Source of the DNA: Gymnorhina tibicen
Lineage: Eukaryota; Chordata; Aves; Passeriformes; Artamidae
Assembly: GCA_013399875.1 (NCBI GenBank)
Contig: VXAZ01003895.1
Coordinates: 5,704 to 69,703, forward strand
Length of the DNA stretch: 64,000 nt
Direction: 5' to 3'
Numbering within the stretch: the stretch's first letter is position 1; each line of letters opens with the position of its first letter. The position numbers were made by a program, and so were the translations under genes. This document shows, piece by piece, positions 48,901-60,303 of this stretch. The notes under the pieces are model-generated. The model worked only from the letters and a program-made list of their open reading frames with translations. It was not told the origin of the DNA and made no database searches.

Positions 48901-51900
48901 TGCCACCTACTGAATCTTTTTGTCCCTATTCCTCTAAGCCCCAAGAACATTACCCATCCTTTAAGCACTGGAAAGTACGGTCTTTTCTTTGCTAAACTTA
49001 TTCATCCAGTAAGATAATATCAACAGAAAAAGAAAAAAAAATTTTTTTATCCTAATGAAACTTCTATGGTACTCAAATTTAAATATTGGACATGTGACCT
49101 TGGTTTTCAATCAGTTTCTCTTTCAGGAGTTCTTTTCAAAAAAAACACTACTTCAAGATGTAGATACATTATGTGCTAAATATATGTACCCTTAATTATT
49201 TGAAGCTAAAAAAGCCTTCCAAAACCATAGCAATTCTACCGTAACTTCAAAGACTACCTTACAAAAGATCCCATTTAGACCCTATTTGTTTTCTTGGTTT
49301 TCAAAATTAGGCCAGGGACATTTTTTAAATAGTGGCTTAGCATATTCTTCACTTTACATTTAAAAAAAAAAAACCTTATAGTTCCAATAGAAATTATTAT
49401 ATTATGGCTTCTTAGCAGTAAAGACAACAGCAAAATCATCAGAAACAAAAAAACACTAGATTGGCTTTTGCCACTACATAAATAGTGCTTATAAAAGGCA
49501 ATTGAAAGTAAAAAATGCATTATATGCTTGTAAGGTATTAGATAATGCTCCCAACCTAGAGATTACTGCTCATTTCTCAGGATTATACAGTCAGTTATAG
49601 AAAATATCCAAGGCTGTTACTGGGTTGATTGAATACACCTTGACCTACAAAACTGGGGAAGTTTTTTATTTTAATCTGTTAGCCCTCAGGCAGATGTACT
49701 GAAATGTTCAGTCCTCCACTAATTACATTTATCTAACATAAACCAAACAGCTATGAAATTGCTTGAAACTGGTTCACATTGAATTATATCATAATACTTT
49801 CATAGAAAAGACATGGTTTATCCCAACAAATTTTTAATGTGGGATCTTTGTTTCCACCCCGTGTTATGTCTCTGATATATCCATATTTAAAGGAAGAAAT
49901 GCTTCCTTACTGTCTAATCTGAACTAAAACATTATGAAGCTTTTCTTAGCATCTTTCGTTTCCACTTGTGCTTATACAACTTGGATAAAATTAAATAATT
50001 TAAAGAACTGTTTTCAGTCAAAATTAATTAAACAGCTTTTTTGTTACTCAGCTTTTCTCTAGTTTGCAGTCTAGACATTAATGAGAAGACCACAGAGTAG
50101 GCTTCATAGCTGAGGAATAACTAAGACTAGTTCTACTTTTTTGTTTAACCTTGTACTTGTATTTGTCATGACTGCATAGCTCCTTCACTTAAATACAGGC
50201 TGTATTTCTGTATAGACAATGTCTATACAGAAAAAAGATAGCATCATTTTTTATGGAAGTTACATCTCATGAATAGATCTGGTAAGACAATTTTCATTTT
50301 TGTCATTAGGAAAATGTTCCCTTCAAAATATTAAATGGTGTCAAGGAAAGGGTAAACAGTATGCCCAAAGAAAGTTGTAAGCATGAGTAAGCATGAGTAA
50401 CCAGAGAGGACAATGCTCCACATAATTTCTAGAATTGGTAATGGTCTACCAGCATTTCTACTGGGACATTCATTGGAGAATAACTTTGTATTGTAATACC
50501 TAATCTAAGTCTGGAGTTGAATCCCATACCTATTACCTTTTCTTTAGCTGGCTTCTAACAGGTTTTATATTGGTGGGGGTGGTATAAGGACGGAAAGGAA
50601 AGGGCTCTGACTGGCAACCTATCAGTCCCCATGAAGGTCACTAGACTTTTTCAAATATTTTCAAAAAGGTAGCCTATTAGTATATATTCCTTGTCATAAC
50701 AATAGAAGTTGCTTAACCTCAAAAGACTTATATCTCATAAATGTAAATTTAAATCTAGGTGTCTCCAAAATTTGGCATTGCAATACTGTACATGATTTGT
50801 AGATAAAGGAATGTATTTCCATTAATTGCTAGATCCAATACATACTTCTACATAACTACACCAACATGTGATCAGTGACTCTGTGAACTCTGACAAAAGG
50901 CCATAAAGGTAACATAAAACAGAAATAAGACCCTGTAAGAGAATCTGTACACATGTGATCAGCTCATGAATATTGTTCTGGTCTTATCATACTCTACATC
51001 TAAGGGGGACTAAGCAAGGTACACACTGTATTTGCAGCTGGCAAATGCTTTATTCAGGAGGTTGGAGCTGGTATCTGGAGACTGGCTGGTAAGAGATGGA
51101 ATGTGTTAAGAGCTGGAAAAGATTTTAGCACTGTATACTTGGAGAGGAGGTAATAATCTTTACATGGTACCATACCAAAAGGCAGAATCAAATAAAATAA
51201 AAAGCCCAGTCAACAATATTCAGTCACTGCAAACCAAGTTTTATAGTTTCTCACTTGGCAACCTCTGGCCTAGCAGTGTCTGAATGACTGGTTTAAATGA
51301 ACAGGTTCCTCACGAATGTAAGAAGATACTTTCTGAATCTTCAGCCTTACATGCAGCAGGATAAGGTAAGAGAAAGATATTACTCTTAGTCTGCTCTTGG
51401 ATTTAGGAATGAAAATTAAGGTAAGATTTTAAAGTTCAAATATGGAAACTGCAGTTAAAAATTGGCAAGAACCAGGCTTTGATCCCATCCTTGCTTAAAC
51501 TGGAGAACAGACTGAATTTACATCACTGTCCTGCCAGATTATTTGTTTAATCACCAAACTGTGGTGTATTCTGACCATTTTTCCCTACAATACTCCCGTA
51601 TTGTTTAAAACATACCATATGTGACACACTGGGCCTGATAGATAATATTTTTAGCCATGGTACACGTCTATAAGCCCGGAATTTCAGTTCTTGCTACAAG
51701 CAATACTTAAGTGTTTTATCCAGTGGAGATTAAGCTTAAGAGGTACCACTAAGGAATTATTACTCAGAATACCCTGCAATGCAGGAAACCTTTTACAATA
51801 TGAGTGATCACGTTCAGCCACTTGCTTCACAGTACCTGCTCCTTTATCCATGCAGAAGGGACATGAAATGTTAGCTCTATATGAAGCACAGTGTAGGACA

Positions 51901-51949
51901 GCATGAAGAAACTCATCATATACATCTCCTGAATGTTGGTGTCTGGGTG
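45983..51949. other. Repeat-poor AT-rich desert
   Basis: About 6 kb with no gene recognised. It contains a duplicated TTTTCCTAAGAAA(A/G)GG(T/C)GAA motif at 48443-48487, a 10-base GTAAGCATGA unit repeated about 2.4 times at 50377-50400, and the overlapping palindromes at 50191-50233. A plus-strand 21-base segment near 51351 is bounded by splice-like signals but is too short to call. Confidence 0.45.
50191..50233. repeat. Two overlapping palindromes
   Basis: 50191-50207 is AAATACAG, G, CTGTATTT (8-bp arms, 1-base centre). 50205-50233 is TTTCTGTATAGACA, A, TGTCTATACAGAAA (14-bp perfect arms, 1-base centre). They share the TTT at 50205-50207, so the two hairpins are mutually exclusive. Both could form cruciforms or RNA hairpins; function is unknown. 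Confidence 0.92.
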
Positions 51950-52205
51950 AGTCATGCTCTCCTCAAGGGACATGCGACAGGAGCAAACTGCAACATAGGA
52001 GGTTCTCGCTGAACGTAGGAAACGCTTTCATTCTGAGGGTGACTAAGCTCTGGAACAGGTTGCCCGTGGAGGCTGTGGCATCTTAACCTTGGAGATACCC
52101 AAAAGCCATCTGGACATGGCTTCAGCTCACCCTGCTGGAGCAAAGGTCCAGCAGTTGACGTCCACCAGCCTCTTCCAAACTCAACATTCTGTGCTTCTGT
52201 GATTT
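51950..52205 (+). mobile_element. CR1 3' end, plus strand
   Basis: The order matches a CR1 subfamily 3' region: AAGGGACATGCGACAGGAGC, CATAGGAGGTTCTCGCTGAACG, GAGGGTGACTAAGCTCTGG, CCTTGGAGATACCCAAAAGCC, ATCTGGACATGGC, CTCTTCCAAACTCAACATTCTGTG and CTTCTGTGATTTC. It is a different subfamily from the copy at 14630 (ATTCTGTG-type tail). It is 5'-truncated with no open frame. Confidence 0.93.
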
Positions 52206-53400
52206 CTTACTGTCAAAGTTGCTTTCTCTACATTTGAGGTGGAGTGTCCATCTTGTGAATTTTGACACTGGGTTTCTGTGGCAGAACATAAGCTTCAAGA
52301 TCATTTGTTTCTTCCAAACTATTGTGTTATTTTCAATTTATCACCACTAGCTTAATGTTTTCAAAAATCTTAGAAATATGGAATGTTGTAATAAGAGGTT
52401 TAATATGATGGTTATATACAGAGTTTTTAGTGTATTTATTCCAAAATGAATGACAAAGGAATCAGAAATATTTATTAGAAGTCTGTCTACACAACTGAAG
52501 TACAGATGAGGAAATGTAAAAGACCTTGATGGAGATGGGAAGTGGAAATTTTACCTTCAAAGATCCTTCCTGAGATGTAACACAAAACAAAGGACTATTA
52601 AACATATTGCAGTGATCAGAGAGATGATGTCCGCACTAGATTTATCTATTGTCTGATCTGATGTCCAGAAGAGATTTGTGCTTGATGACAACAGCCAGTG
52701 CTAATGATGTCATACTAGAGTAATTTCTGTATTAAAAAGTACCTTAAAATTACAATGGGGATTTAAAATTAGTTTTTTTAGCAAGACTGCTGTAAAGAAT
52801 GAGTGCACTATTGCTTTGGTCATTCCCTAGGCAGTGAAAGGGCATGGCACTCCCAGGGCGATGGAAGGCTGCTGCAGACCTGACTGTGATCCTGCCTCCA
52901 GTTAGCTTTTCAGTCTTAGAAGTCCTATCACATACCAGTTAACTGGCAGAAGCTGGAATTACCAAGGATTGAATGTAATTGCCTGCTGTTGTTTTCTGTC
53001 CCACTCTCATTACAAGATACACAAATTATGTCTGAAACTTGAGGATACATGATTTGAGTGCAAGAGAGTGACAATGTTTCAACTGGTATTTGACTTACTG
53101 AAGTTTTCTTTCTTGCTTGCTTTTCATTCTTTCTTTCTTTGCCTCCTTCTATTTATTTATTAATTCCCTTCTGTCTGTACACCTTGATTACTTAAAAGAC
53201 ATGCAAAATGAAAGCCTTGAGCACTAAATGATGCATGAAAAAGAAATTAAAATATACTTGCCTTCTGTGTGGTGCTATGCAATCTCTGCTCTGCTCTTAG
53301 TGCTCTTAGTACTCACACCACTTCATGTGTGCATCTGCAATATTAAGCTCAGATCCATGCAGAAAGAACATAAATGTAAATAGTTTCTCCTCTCTCACAG

Positions 53401-53451
53401 GCAGCCAACCTCAGAGCTCACTCTGAAGTGCTCCAAGCAATGTAGCAGTGT
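53401..53451 (+). other. Splice-bounded 51-bp candidate exon, plus strand
   Basis: TTTCTCCTCTCTCACAG is a very good acceptor and AGTGT|GTAAGA a usable donor. One frame is open throughout (beginning QPTSELTLKC). There is no partner exon and no recognisable product. Confidence 0.2.
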
Positions 53452-54634
53452 GTAAGACCAAAATGCCCTCACTTTGGTGGCAAAAAGTATCTAAATCTGA
53501 GATACTTCTACAGGTAAAGGCGGCAGTGACGCTTCCTTCTTCCTGGTTAAACATGGTTAAAAGTACTTTTCATGCTTGTATTTTGAATTTGGTTCCATTT
53601 CTAGCAAATACTACAAACATTCACACTCACTTCCAACTGAACAGTGACACAGACAAGTTGTTTGGCTAGTCTGCAAAAAGGGACCTTTCACATGTTCATC
53701 TCTTGTTGCATCCATCCATGACCGTCTGACTTGTTTGATGAGCATGAAAGAAAGACTAGGATTCTTTTTTCTTTTTTTTTTTTTGGAAATGCTATTAGCA
53801 TACCAGCATTTACTAGTCTTGATTCTGACTGCAGTCAGAACTATATAATTACATGTTATTACAGCTCTAATGACTTCTATAAATTCTCTAACAGATGTGG
53901 AAATCTATATTTCCCCCCTCTTCCTTAGTGTAATGTGATGGCGTTTCTTGTACTAAAACTGAATTTAATCCAGGATAGTAAGAATCATAAGTAAATATTT
54001 AAAAGTTTATGTGTGAGACCACAAAAAATTTTCAATTGAATGGAAAAAAAAAAAAGAAAATATTATATCTTTATTCAAACAATAACTTTTCAATCCATGT
54101 GTTTGTTTGCTTCTTAGCACTCAGCAAAACACAGCCTATTTTTTAGAACATGTTCATTCTGTGCTTCTCACTTCAGCTTCAACCTGAAGTACAAAATACC
54201 AGAGGTTTTTTACATTTTTCATTTGCTAACTAGACCAGAAGAAGCAGAACGCATTAGTAATCTGGTGACATCCCCACACCCATCAGCAGGTCTGAAAGGC
54301 TTTGATAAACTTTTACAATAGGCTTCCCAAAGATGTAATAAACACGACCTTTAGAAATCCAACTATATCTCAAACATGCAACATCCATTACAGGTACTTG
54401 ATAAATTACAGTCAATTTGTAACAAGTACTTAGAGAAAGATAATAACATATGTGTGAGGGAAAACAATACACTTTGTTTGTAAACACAGAGAAAGCACAG
54501 AAATAACCTTTCTGGGGTGATATTCAGATAGTGTTATTTGTGTTCATACAGTGAGACATGAGGGATGATGGATTGCAAAAAACGATAATCAGGTAATACA
54601 TTATCGTCATGAGAGAAGAAGGTGGGGGAAGGGG

Positions 54635-54674
54635 TGTTGTTTTTTGTTGTTTGCTGCTGTTGTTGTTGGTTTTC
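54635..54674. repeat. Irregular (GTT)n repeat
   Basis: GTT/TTG units interrupted by T runs and GCT. A simple low-complexity tract. Confidence 0.8.
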
Positions 54675-55844
54675 CCCAGAATTACCTCTTAAAACAAATG
54701 CTGAGATTTCAGTACATTCATAAAGAACGTGTCTGTGTAGCATAGCCTGTATTTCTGAAGGTCTTGACAGGAATTTCTTTAAATATGCAATAGAGCATGC
54801 ATTTCTGGAATTATAAGTACACTGAAAAATCCTTCTGGGAGAAAAAGAAAACAATGGTCCATAACGCTCCTCTTGCTATGTGAAAATAAAAGCATCTGGT
54901 AGTATAATGAGTGTGTTGTTGACTCAGTGCAGTCGATCATCTCTGTTTTCACAAGTTCATGTACTCCAGTCAATGGAAATCACTGCGGGAAGTACCTGGG
55001 GATGCAATGACAATTTGTCCACTCAAAATGTGTATTTTATTCAGCAAAAGGTAAATGTTATGAGAAAATACTGGAACCCTGGCTAGCAAGTTTGTCTAAA
55101 AGAAACTCAGGTTTTATGTAGCTTTGAAAGTGGGAATAACTGATATCATCCCTACTATTCCTATTGATAGAAAACAGAGAAGTTGAGCTCTGAATGTTTC
55201 AAAAAATAAGTAAACAAATGAATGGAAAAGAATGAAGGACATAAGTCAGGTGAGTCACCTTTAACCCAAACCTTTGAACTCCATATGGAAAGGTGTAGCC
55301 ATGGGAAAAGATGAACATCCTTGTCAGCTGAAATGTAGTTTACCTTTTTCTTCTAGTTTAATGTAACTAGGTAATAGCTGCTTCTATTCACAACTTAAAG
55401 ATATATCTGGTCAGAAAAGTTATTTAAATATCGTGATACGATTATAATTTTCTTACCAGTTATTTTCAGGTCCAAGCCTCTTGGATTCAAGCTAAACTTA
55501 AGGCTTTTTGAATTGCCAGCTATGCAGGTACATTCCTGAATATGCAAGTCAGCCTGCTCCTCTGCTCCTCATCTCTTTAATCTGGTTTTTTTTTCCTTCC
55601 CTTACTTACTATCTTTCGCAGGTATTTTAACAGTACCTTATCCTGAAGTTAATTTGAGGGGCCTAGAATGGAACCTTGTGGCTTTGCCTGAATTATATTG
55701 AATCTTTAGTGCCAGCAGAAGTGACAAGTAGCCAAAATTATCTCAGAAACTCATCAGAGGTGACACATATAAACACAAAGGGCAGGCCTGTTGCAGAAGA
55801 TTTACTTTTCTGTAGTGTATAAGGAAACAGAATCTGCTTTAGCT

Positions 55845-55902
55845 AGAGCTTGGACTAGATGACCTCCAGAACTCTCTTCCAACCCCAACCATTCTGTGTT
55901 TC
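55845..55902 (+). mobile_element. Very short CR1 3' tail, plus strand
   Basis: CTTGGACTAGATGACCTCCAGAACTC, TTCCAACCCCAACC and ATTCTGTG are the last bases of an ATTCTGTG-type CR1. A second CR1 follows without a gap, in the same orientation. Confidence 0.85.
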
Positions 55903-56166
55903 TTGGAACAAAAGATACAAAGGGCAAAAATTTAAACTAAAAGAGGATGCATTTAAGCTGGATGCAAGGATGACATTTTTTTACAGTGAGAGTGGTGAGA
56001 CATTGACAGTTTGCCCAGAAGAATTGTGGATGCTCTATGACCTGAAGTGAGGTTGGGTGGGTTTTGAGCAACCTAGTCAGATTAAAGATGTCCCTGTCTA
56101 GGAGGTTGGCCTAGACAATCTCAGAAGATCCCTTACGACACAAACCATTCTACAATTCTGTGATAA
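55903..56166 (+). mobile_element. Diverged CR1 3' end, plus strand
   Basis: The stretch follows the CR1 3' region in order: GGCAAAAATTTAAACTAAAAGAGGATGC, TTTTTTTACAGTGAGAGTGGTGAG, TTGCCCAGAAGAATTGTGGATGC, GAGCAACCTAGTCAGATTAAAG, GTCCCTGTCTAGGAGGTTGG and ACAAACCATTCTACAATTCTGTG. Many substitutions mark it as an old copy. The abutting copies suggest either two insertions or one insertion into the tail of the other. Confidence 0.85.
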
Positions 56167-57610
56167 AGTGGAGTTTATAAGGATTTTACCTTTCCCCTAA
56201 ATGTTGTCTCTACAAACACTATGTCTATATATATTGATTTTTATATAATCTTAATTTTACCATCTATCTCTACGCACATTTCCCCTCACATATATGCCAA
56301 TGTTGATTCAGAATGCAAGGAAAGCTAAGCATAAACTTTTCTGGATCCTAGCCATAACTCTTTTAGATTACTGTATGAAAATAAAACTTTCTGATAAAGG
56401 CTCTTTGATCAATAGAGGGGAAAAAATGTTCTCCTTGCCAGCTCTCAGAGTTTTTACCTACAGTTGTAATAAATGCTTTTATGTTTATAAGTTCAAGCCC
56501 TAATGGCTGTTAGGATGACAGCTGTGAGGATACTCCAAGGTGTTTACCAAGCTCTGGGGACCCTGTCCTTGGAGAGCTGCTGTTCTGTACAGGAGTGTGT
56601 GGTCCACTGGCTCTTCTGCACCCACAACAGTCAGGTCTAAAACTTTTATGAAGCCTTAGACCTTAAAGCAAACTATAGAAATTGTACTGAAAACCTGCTG
56701 TTCCCACATTAACAATCATATTTGCCCTGTGTAAAACATCAAGCAGGGCATTTTAATATGTTGAAACCAAAATGAGCTATAGTATGGCACACAAGAAAAT
56801 GTTAACATATGCTGAAAAAGAAGTTTTATCTGGTAGAAGATAGTCCAATATTTGCAATTGTCATGTTCTGGCATGGAAAGGTACATATTTTTCATAAGGG
56901 AAATAATTAGAAATCCCAAAATAAACAGCAAGCTGATTAAAAAAGTGGTGAGAGATGGAAACAAACAGCAAAAATCAACCACTATATGCACAAGATGTAA
57001 GCAAACAATAAAATCTACATTATCTCCTAAAAAAATCCATCTATAAATGTTTGCATTTGGGGGAGGTTAATTCCCACCTTACCTAAGCATCTCTTGGAAA
57101 GTCGTGCTGTAACTGCTGATGCTTAGGACGGGGAAAAATACCTCAGTGTTTTGTATTATTTTGGTTTTGATGCGACCTGGATAAACGACAGCACTTGGAA
57201 GATCCACTTTTCTTCCTAAAATTCCTGAGACCTGGAGGAAAGTCTTATCTTACTAGTGTGGGGACAAACACATCCCTGCTATTACTTATACTATTTCTAT
57301 AAATATAATATCCATCAGTACCTAGGAGTGCCAGCTTCATTTTTTGGCACTTTCTAAGAAGATGTGGGAAATCCTCTTTGACCCCAGAGCCTATTCAAAA
57401 ATGTAGGTCATGGTAAAAGAGCAGGAGAAGATACCTAAATTCTGATAAACTACATGTCATATGTTCCAGTTGAAGTACCACTACGCGGCATAGGTCACTA
57501 AAAAGAGACACTACTCCCTCTTTCCAAACCTTTGCATCACCAATTTCATGATACTTTGGCTTGCTATATATGATTCCTTTACAGTACAACAAACTCTAGC
57601 CTGTAATATT
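56167..57610. other. AT-rich spacer
   Basis: Nothing recognised except an inverted repeat at 57082-57127. The 56500-56640 stretch is locally richer in GC without a clear identity. Confidence 0.5.
57082..57127. repeat. 10-bp inverted repeat with 26-base loop
   Basis: CCTAAGCATC and GATGCTTAGG are exact reverse complements separated by 26 bases. The stem is short, so a chance origin is plausible. On the minus strand it overlaps a donor-like CTTAG|GTAAGG at its left edge. Confidence 0.75.
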
Positions 57611-58792
57611 TCACAGAATCATTTAGGTTGGAAAAGACTTTTAAGATCTATCAAGCCTAATTGTTAACTCAGCACTGCCAAGTCCATCACTAAATCATGT
57701 CCCTGAGTGTCGCATCCAGACACCTCTTGAACATACTCTTCAAGTGTCTCAACCACTTCCCTGGGCAACCTGTTCCAATGCTTGACAACCCTGTCAGGGA
57801 AGAAGTATTTCCTATTATCCAATCTAAAGTTCACTTAGTGCTGCTTGAGGCCATTTCCTCTTGTCCTGTCCCTTGATATGTGGGAGAAGAGACAACCCCT
57901 ACCTCACTACAACCTCATTTCAGGTTATTGTAGAGGGTGTTAAGGTCCCCACTGAGCCTCCTTTTCTCCAGGCTAAACCCCCACCAAGTCCCTCAGCTTC
58001 TCCCCATCAGACCTGTGCTCCAGACTCTGCTCCAGATCTGTTGCCCTCCTCTGGACTCACTCCAGCACCTCAATGTCTTTCTTGTAGAGAAGGGCCCAAA
58101 ACTGAACACAGGATTTGATGTGCAGCCTCAAGAGTGCTGAGTACAAAGAGATGGTCCCTGCCCTGGTCCAGCTGGCCACGCTGTTTCAGGCCAGGATGCT
58201 GCTGGCCTTCTTGGCCCCCTGGGCAGCCTTCCAGCTCACAGTCAGTCAGCTGTTGACCAGCATCCCCAGGCCATTTTCCACTGGGCAGCTTTTCAGCCAC
58301 TCTTCCCCAAGCCTGGAATATTTAATGGAGTTGTGATCCAAGTGCAGGCCCAAGAATTGCACCTCACACAATTGGCCTTGGCCCATCAATCCAGCCTGTG
58401 CAGCTCCCTCTTTAGAGCCTTCCTGCCCTCCAGCAGATCAACACTCCTGCCCAGTGCAGGGTTGTCTGCAAACTGACTGAGGGTGCTCTCAATACCATTG
58501 TCCAGATCATTGATAAAAATATCAAACAGGACTTGCCCCAGTGCTGAGCCCTGGTGACCAGCCTCAGCTGGATGTAACTCCATTCCCCATCCATCTCTGG
58601 GACCTGCCATCCAACTATTTTCTTACCCACGGAACAGTGCACACAACCAAGCCATGAGCAGCCAGGTTCTCCAGGAGAAAACGCTTTACTAAAGGCCAGT
58701 CAGGCAACATCCACAGTCTTTTCCTCATTCACCAAGTGCACCGTATCATAGAAGGAGACCTGGTAAGTCATGAAGGACCTTCCTTTCATTAA
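57611..58792 (-). mobile_element. CR1 retrotransposon, longest copy, minus strand
   Basis: About 1.2 kb of CR1 in minus orientation. The plus strand opens with TCACAGAATCATTTAGGTTGG (reverse of the 3' tail), continues through the 3' UTR (CAGCACTGCCAAGTCCATCAC, CTCCTTTTCTCCAGGCTAAACC), then ORF2 up to the palm and just beyond. The frame at 58386-58610 shows [18 protein letters not shown], then [13 protein letters not shown], then [12 protein letters not shown]. The catalytic FADD-type pair reads FADN, and the copy has multiple frame breaks, so it is inactive. CR1 ORF2 is a reverse transcriptase/endonuclease of the LINE type. The plus-strand frames at 57861-58336 are shadows. Confidence 0.97.
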
Positions 58793-60183
58793 CTTTCGTA
58801 AGTTTCACATTGGATGCTTTGAAAACTTAAGCATAAATATCCAAGTGCAGGAATCATAAAGAGATTTATCTTAACATCAATAAACATTAAGAAAATATTA
58901 TGAGATAGCATACTTCAAAATTATCTGTACAATATCTTGTTAAAGATACATGACTGCATGCGTTTTAAAGAAAGTTAAAGCTAAAGCCCCTTGTTGTCCA
59001 TGAAACCCTGCATGTGTTTTAAATCAGTCACTAAATATTGATCAAATTTTACCTGACCTTGTAGGTAAGGTAGGATAAATATGCATATTCCCGGATAGCA
59101 AAAACTGGTAAGCAGCTTTACAATAAATTTGGAACCAGTGAAGCATCATGGTTCATTATTATTTTAGTGCATGTAGCTAGAATGTCTCTGGTACAGCATA
59201 GATATCTTGACCTGTCCTGCTTTTTTTTTTGCTATAAATTTTCATTAAAAACTCAACTGTAAATATATGCTGTAGAATAAAAATACTATGGAGGCATTTT
59301 TTAAGACCCTTTCCATTTTCTTACTGGAAATCTTAAATGAGCATATTTGAATGCTTGAGCATCTCAATTAAATATGTTTTGATTTTTTAAAATATATTTT
59401 CCTATTTTCAAAAGTACCAATAATAAAACATTAGTATAAAAACATACATGAAAACATCCTCTTTCTTCAAATATTACTATTTGCATTGTTAGTGCCTAAG
59501 ATGCACTGTCATGACAGGCTCTCTACAAACAGTTTGTCCTCATCCTCAGATACCTTTCAGTCTGAGCATTACCCATTCAGGCCCACACAAAAGAAATCTA
59601 ACTTGCACTGAATTTCAATTAAGCCATTTTGTGAACCCAGACTACAATAAAAACAAACAAACAAACTCTCTGCCATACTGTTGCACTAATGCTTGCAACC
59701 CAGTTAAATTACTGGGAGGAAGGAACAGCTATCTTTTTTGTTTCTTGTCTTTATATTTTTCTTTTACCATAGTTGAAAGCTAAACAGAAGCTCATTGAAT
59801 GCAAAACCTGAATATTATACTCTTTCTGCATGAAAAATAAGGGAATTTCTCCTTTACTAAGTGCCATTAATTATCAAATATTATCAACTGCACCAGTAAC
59901 TGTTAAAGCACTTAGACTGGAAGCACTGTCTGTGAGTCCTGCCATTAAACCTCTTTTGAAGGCCTTGGGTGTTAGCAAAGATACCAGGCCTTGGCCCTAT
60001 AACCACTTATCCACATGAATAACTTCACTTACACGAGAGAACCTGATAAACTTGGCAGCATCATTAAAAACTCACAGAACTGGCTCCAAGCCAACACATG
60101 AAAGCTGAGCTGATATTCGAATGTTAATAGTAACGATCCTCACTGTTTTTCAAAGACGTCAATGAAAAGATGAACATATTTAC
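58793..60183. other. AT-rich spacer
   Basis: No gene or transposon recognised. A T run lies at 59221-59230 and an AAAC-type run at 59650-59666. On the minus strand this would be the intron downstream of the candidate exon at 60184. Confidence 0.5.
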
Positions 60184-60303
60184 CTGATCTATAAATAGAT
60201 GCACGTAACAGACACTGTCTTTTGTTTTAATTAGAACAGCACTGTCTTTTCCGACATCATCTGCCATGCTACAGGCAAGCTCCGGGGATTCCTGGGGATG
60301 CTC
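60184..60303 (-). CDS. Candidate coding exon with a possible start codon, minus strand
   Basis: On the minus strand CTCCTCCTCCCACCCATGCAG forms a strong acceptor and ATAGATCAG|GTAAAT a fair donor, bounding exactly 120 bases. One frame is open across all 40 codons, beginning EHPQESPELA and ending YVHLFIDQ. Inside it an ATG at 60267 sits in a good start context (A at -3, G at +4) and would give MADDVGKDSAVLIK... over 28 codons. The exon ends in phase 0, the phase needed by the exon at 986-1091, so the two could be joined in one transcript across a 59-kb intron. The upstream 200 bases are richer in GC, as near many 5' ends. I do not recognise the protein. Chance cannot be excluded. Confidence 0.35.

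Larger units (their letters stand above)
52206..55844. other. AT-rich spacer with simple repeats
   Basis: Holds TTTC/TTGC pyrimidine runs at 53107-53141, a T run at 53764-53783, an A run at 54043-54054 and an irregular (GTT)n at 54635-54674. One splice-bounded candidate (53401-53451) is listed separately. On the plus strand a strong acceptor-like pyrimidine tract ends at 55620, but no donor follows before stops. No classified transposon was recognised. Confidence 0.45.

Noticed and set aside
51351..51371. 21-bp plus-strand microexon-like segment
   Set aside because: Too short to distinguish from chance splice-like words, and no partner exons.
57861..58336. Plus-strand open frames of 67 to 85 codons
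   Set aside because: They are antisense to the CR1 3' UTR and ORF2, where CR1 composition keeps the other strand open.
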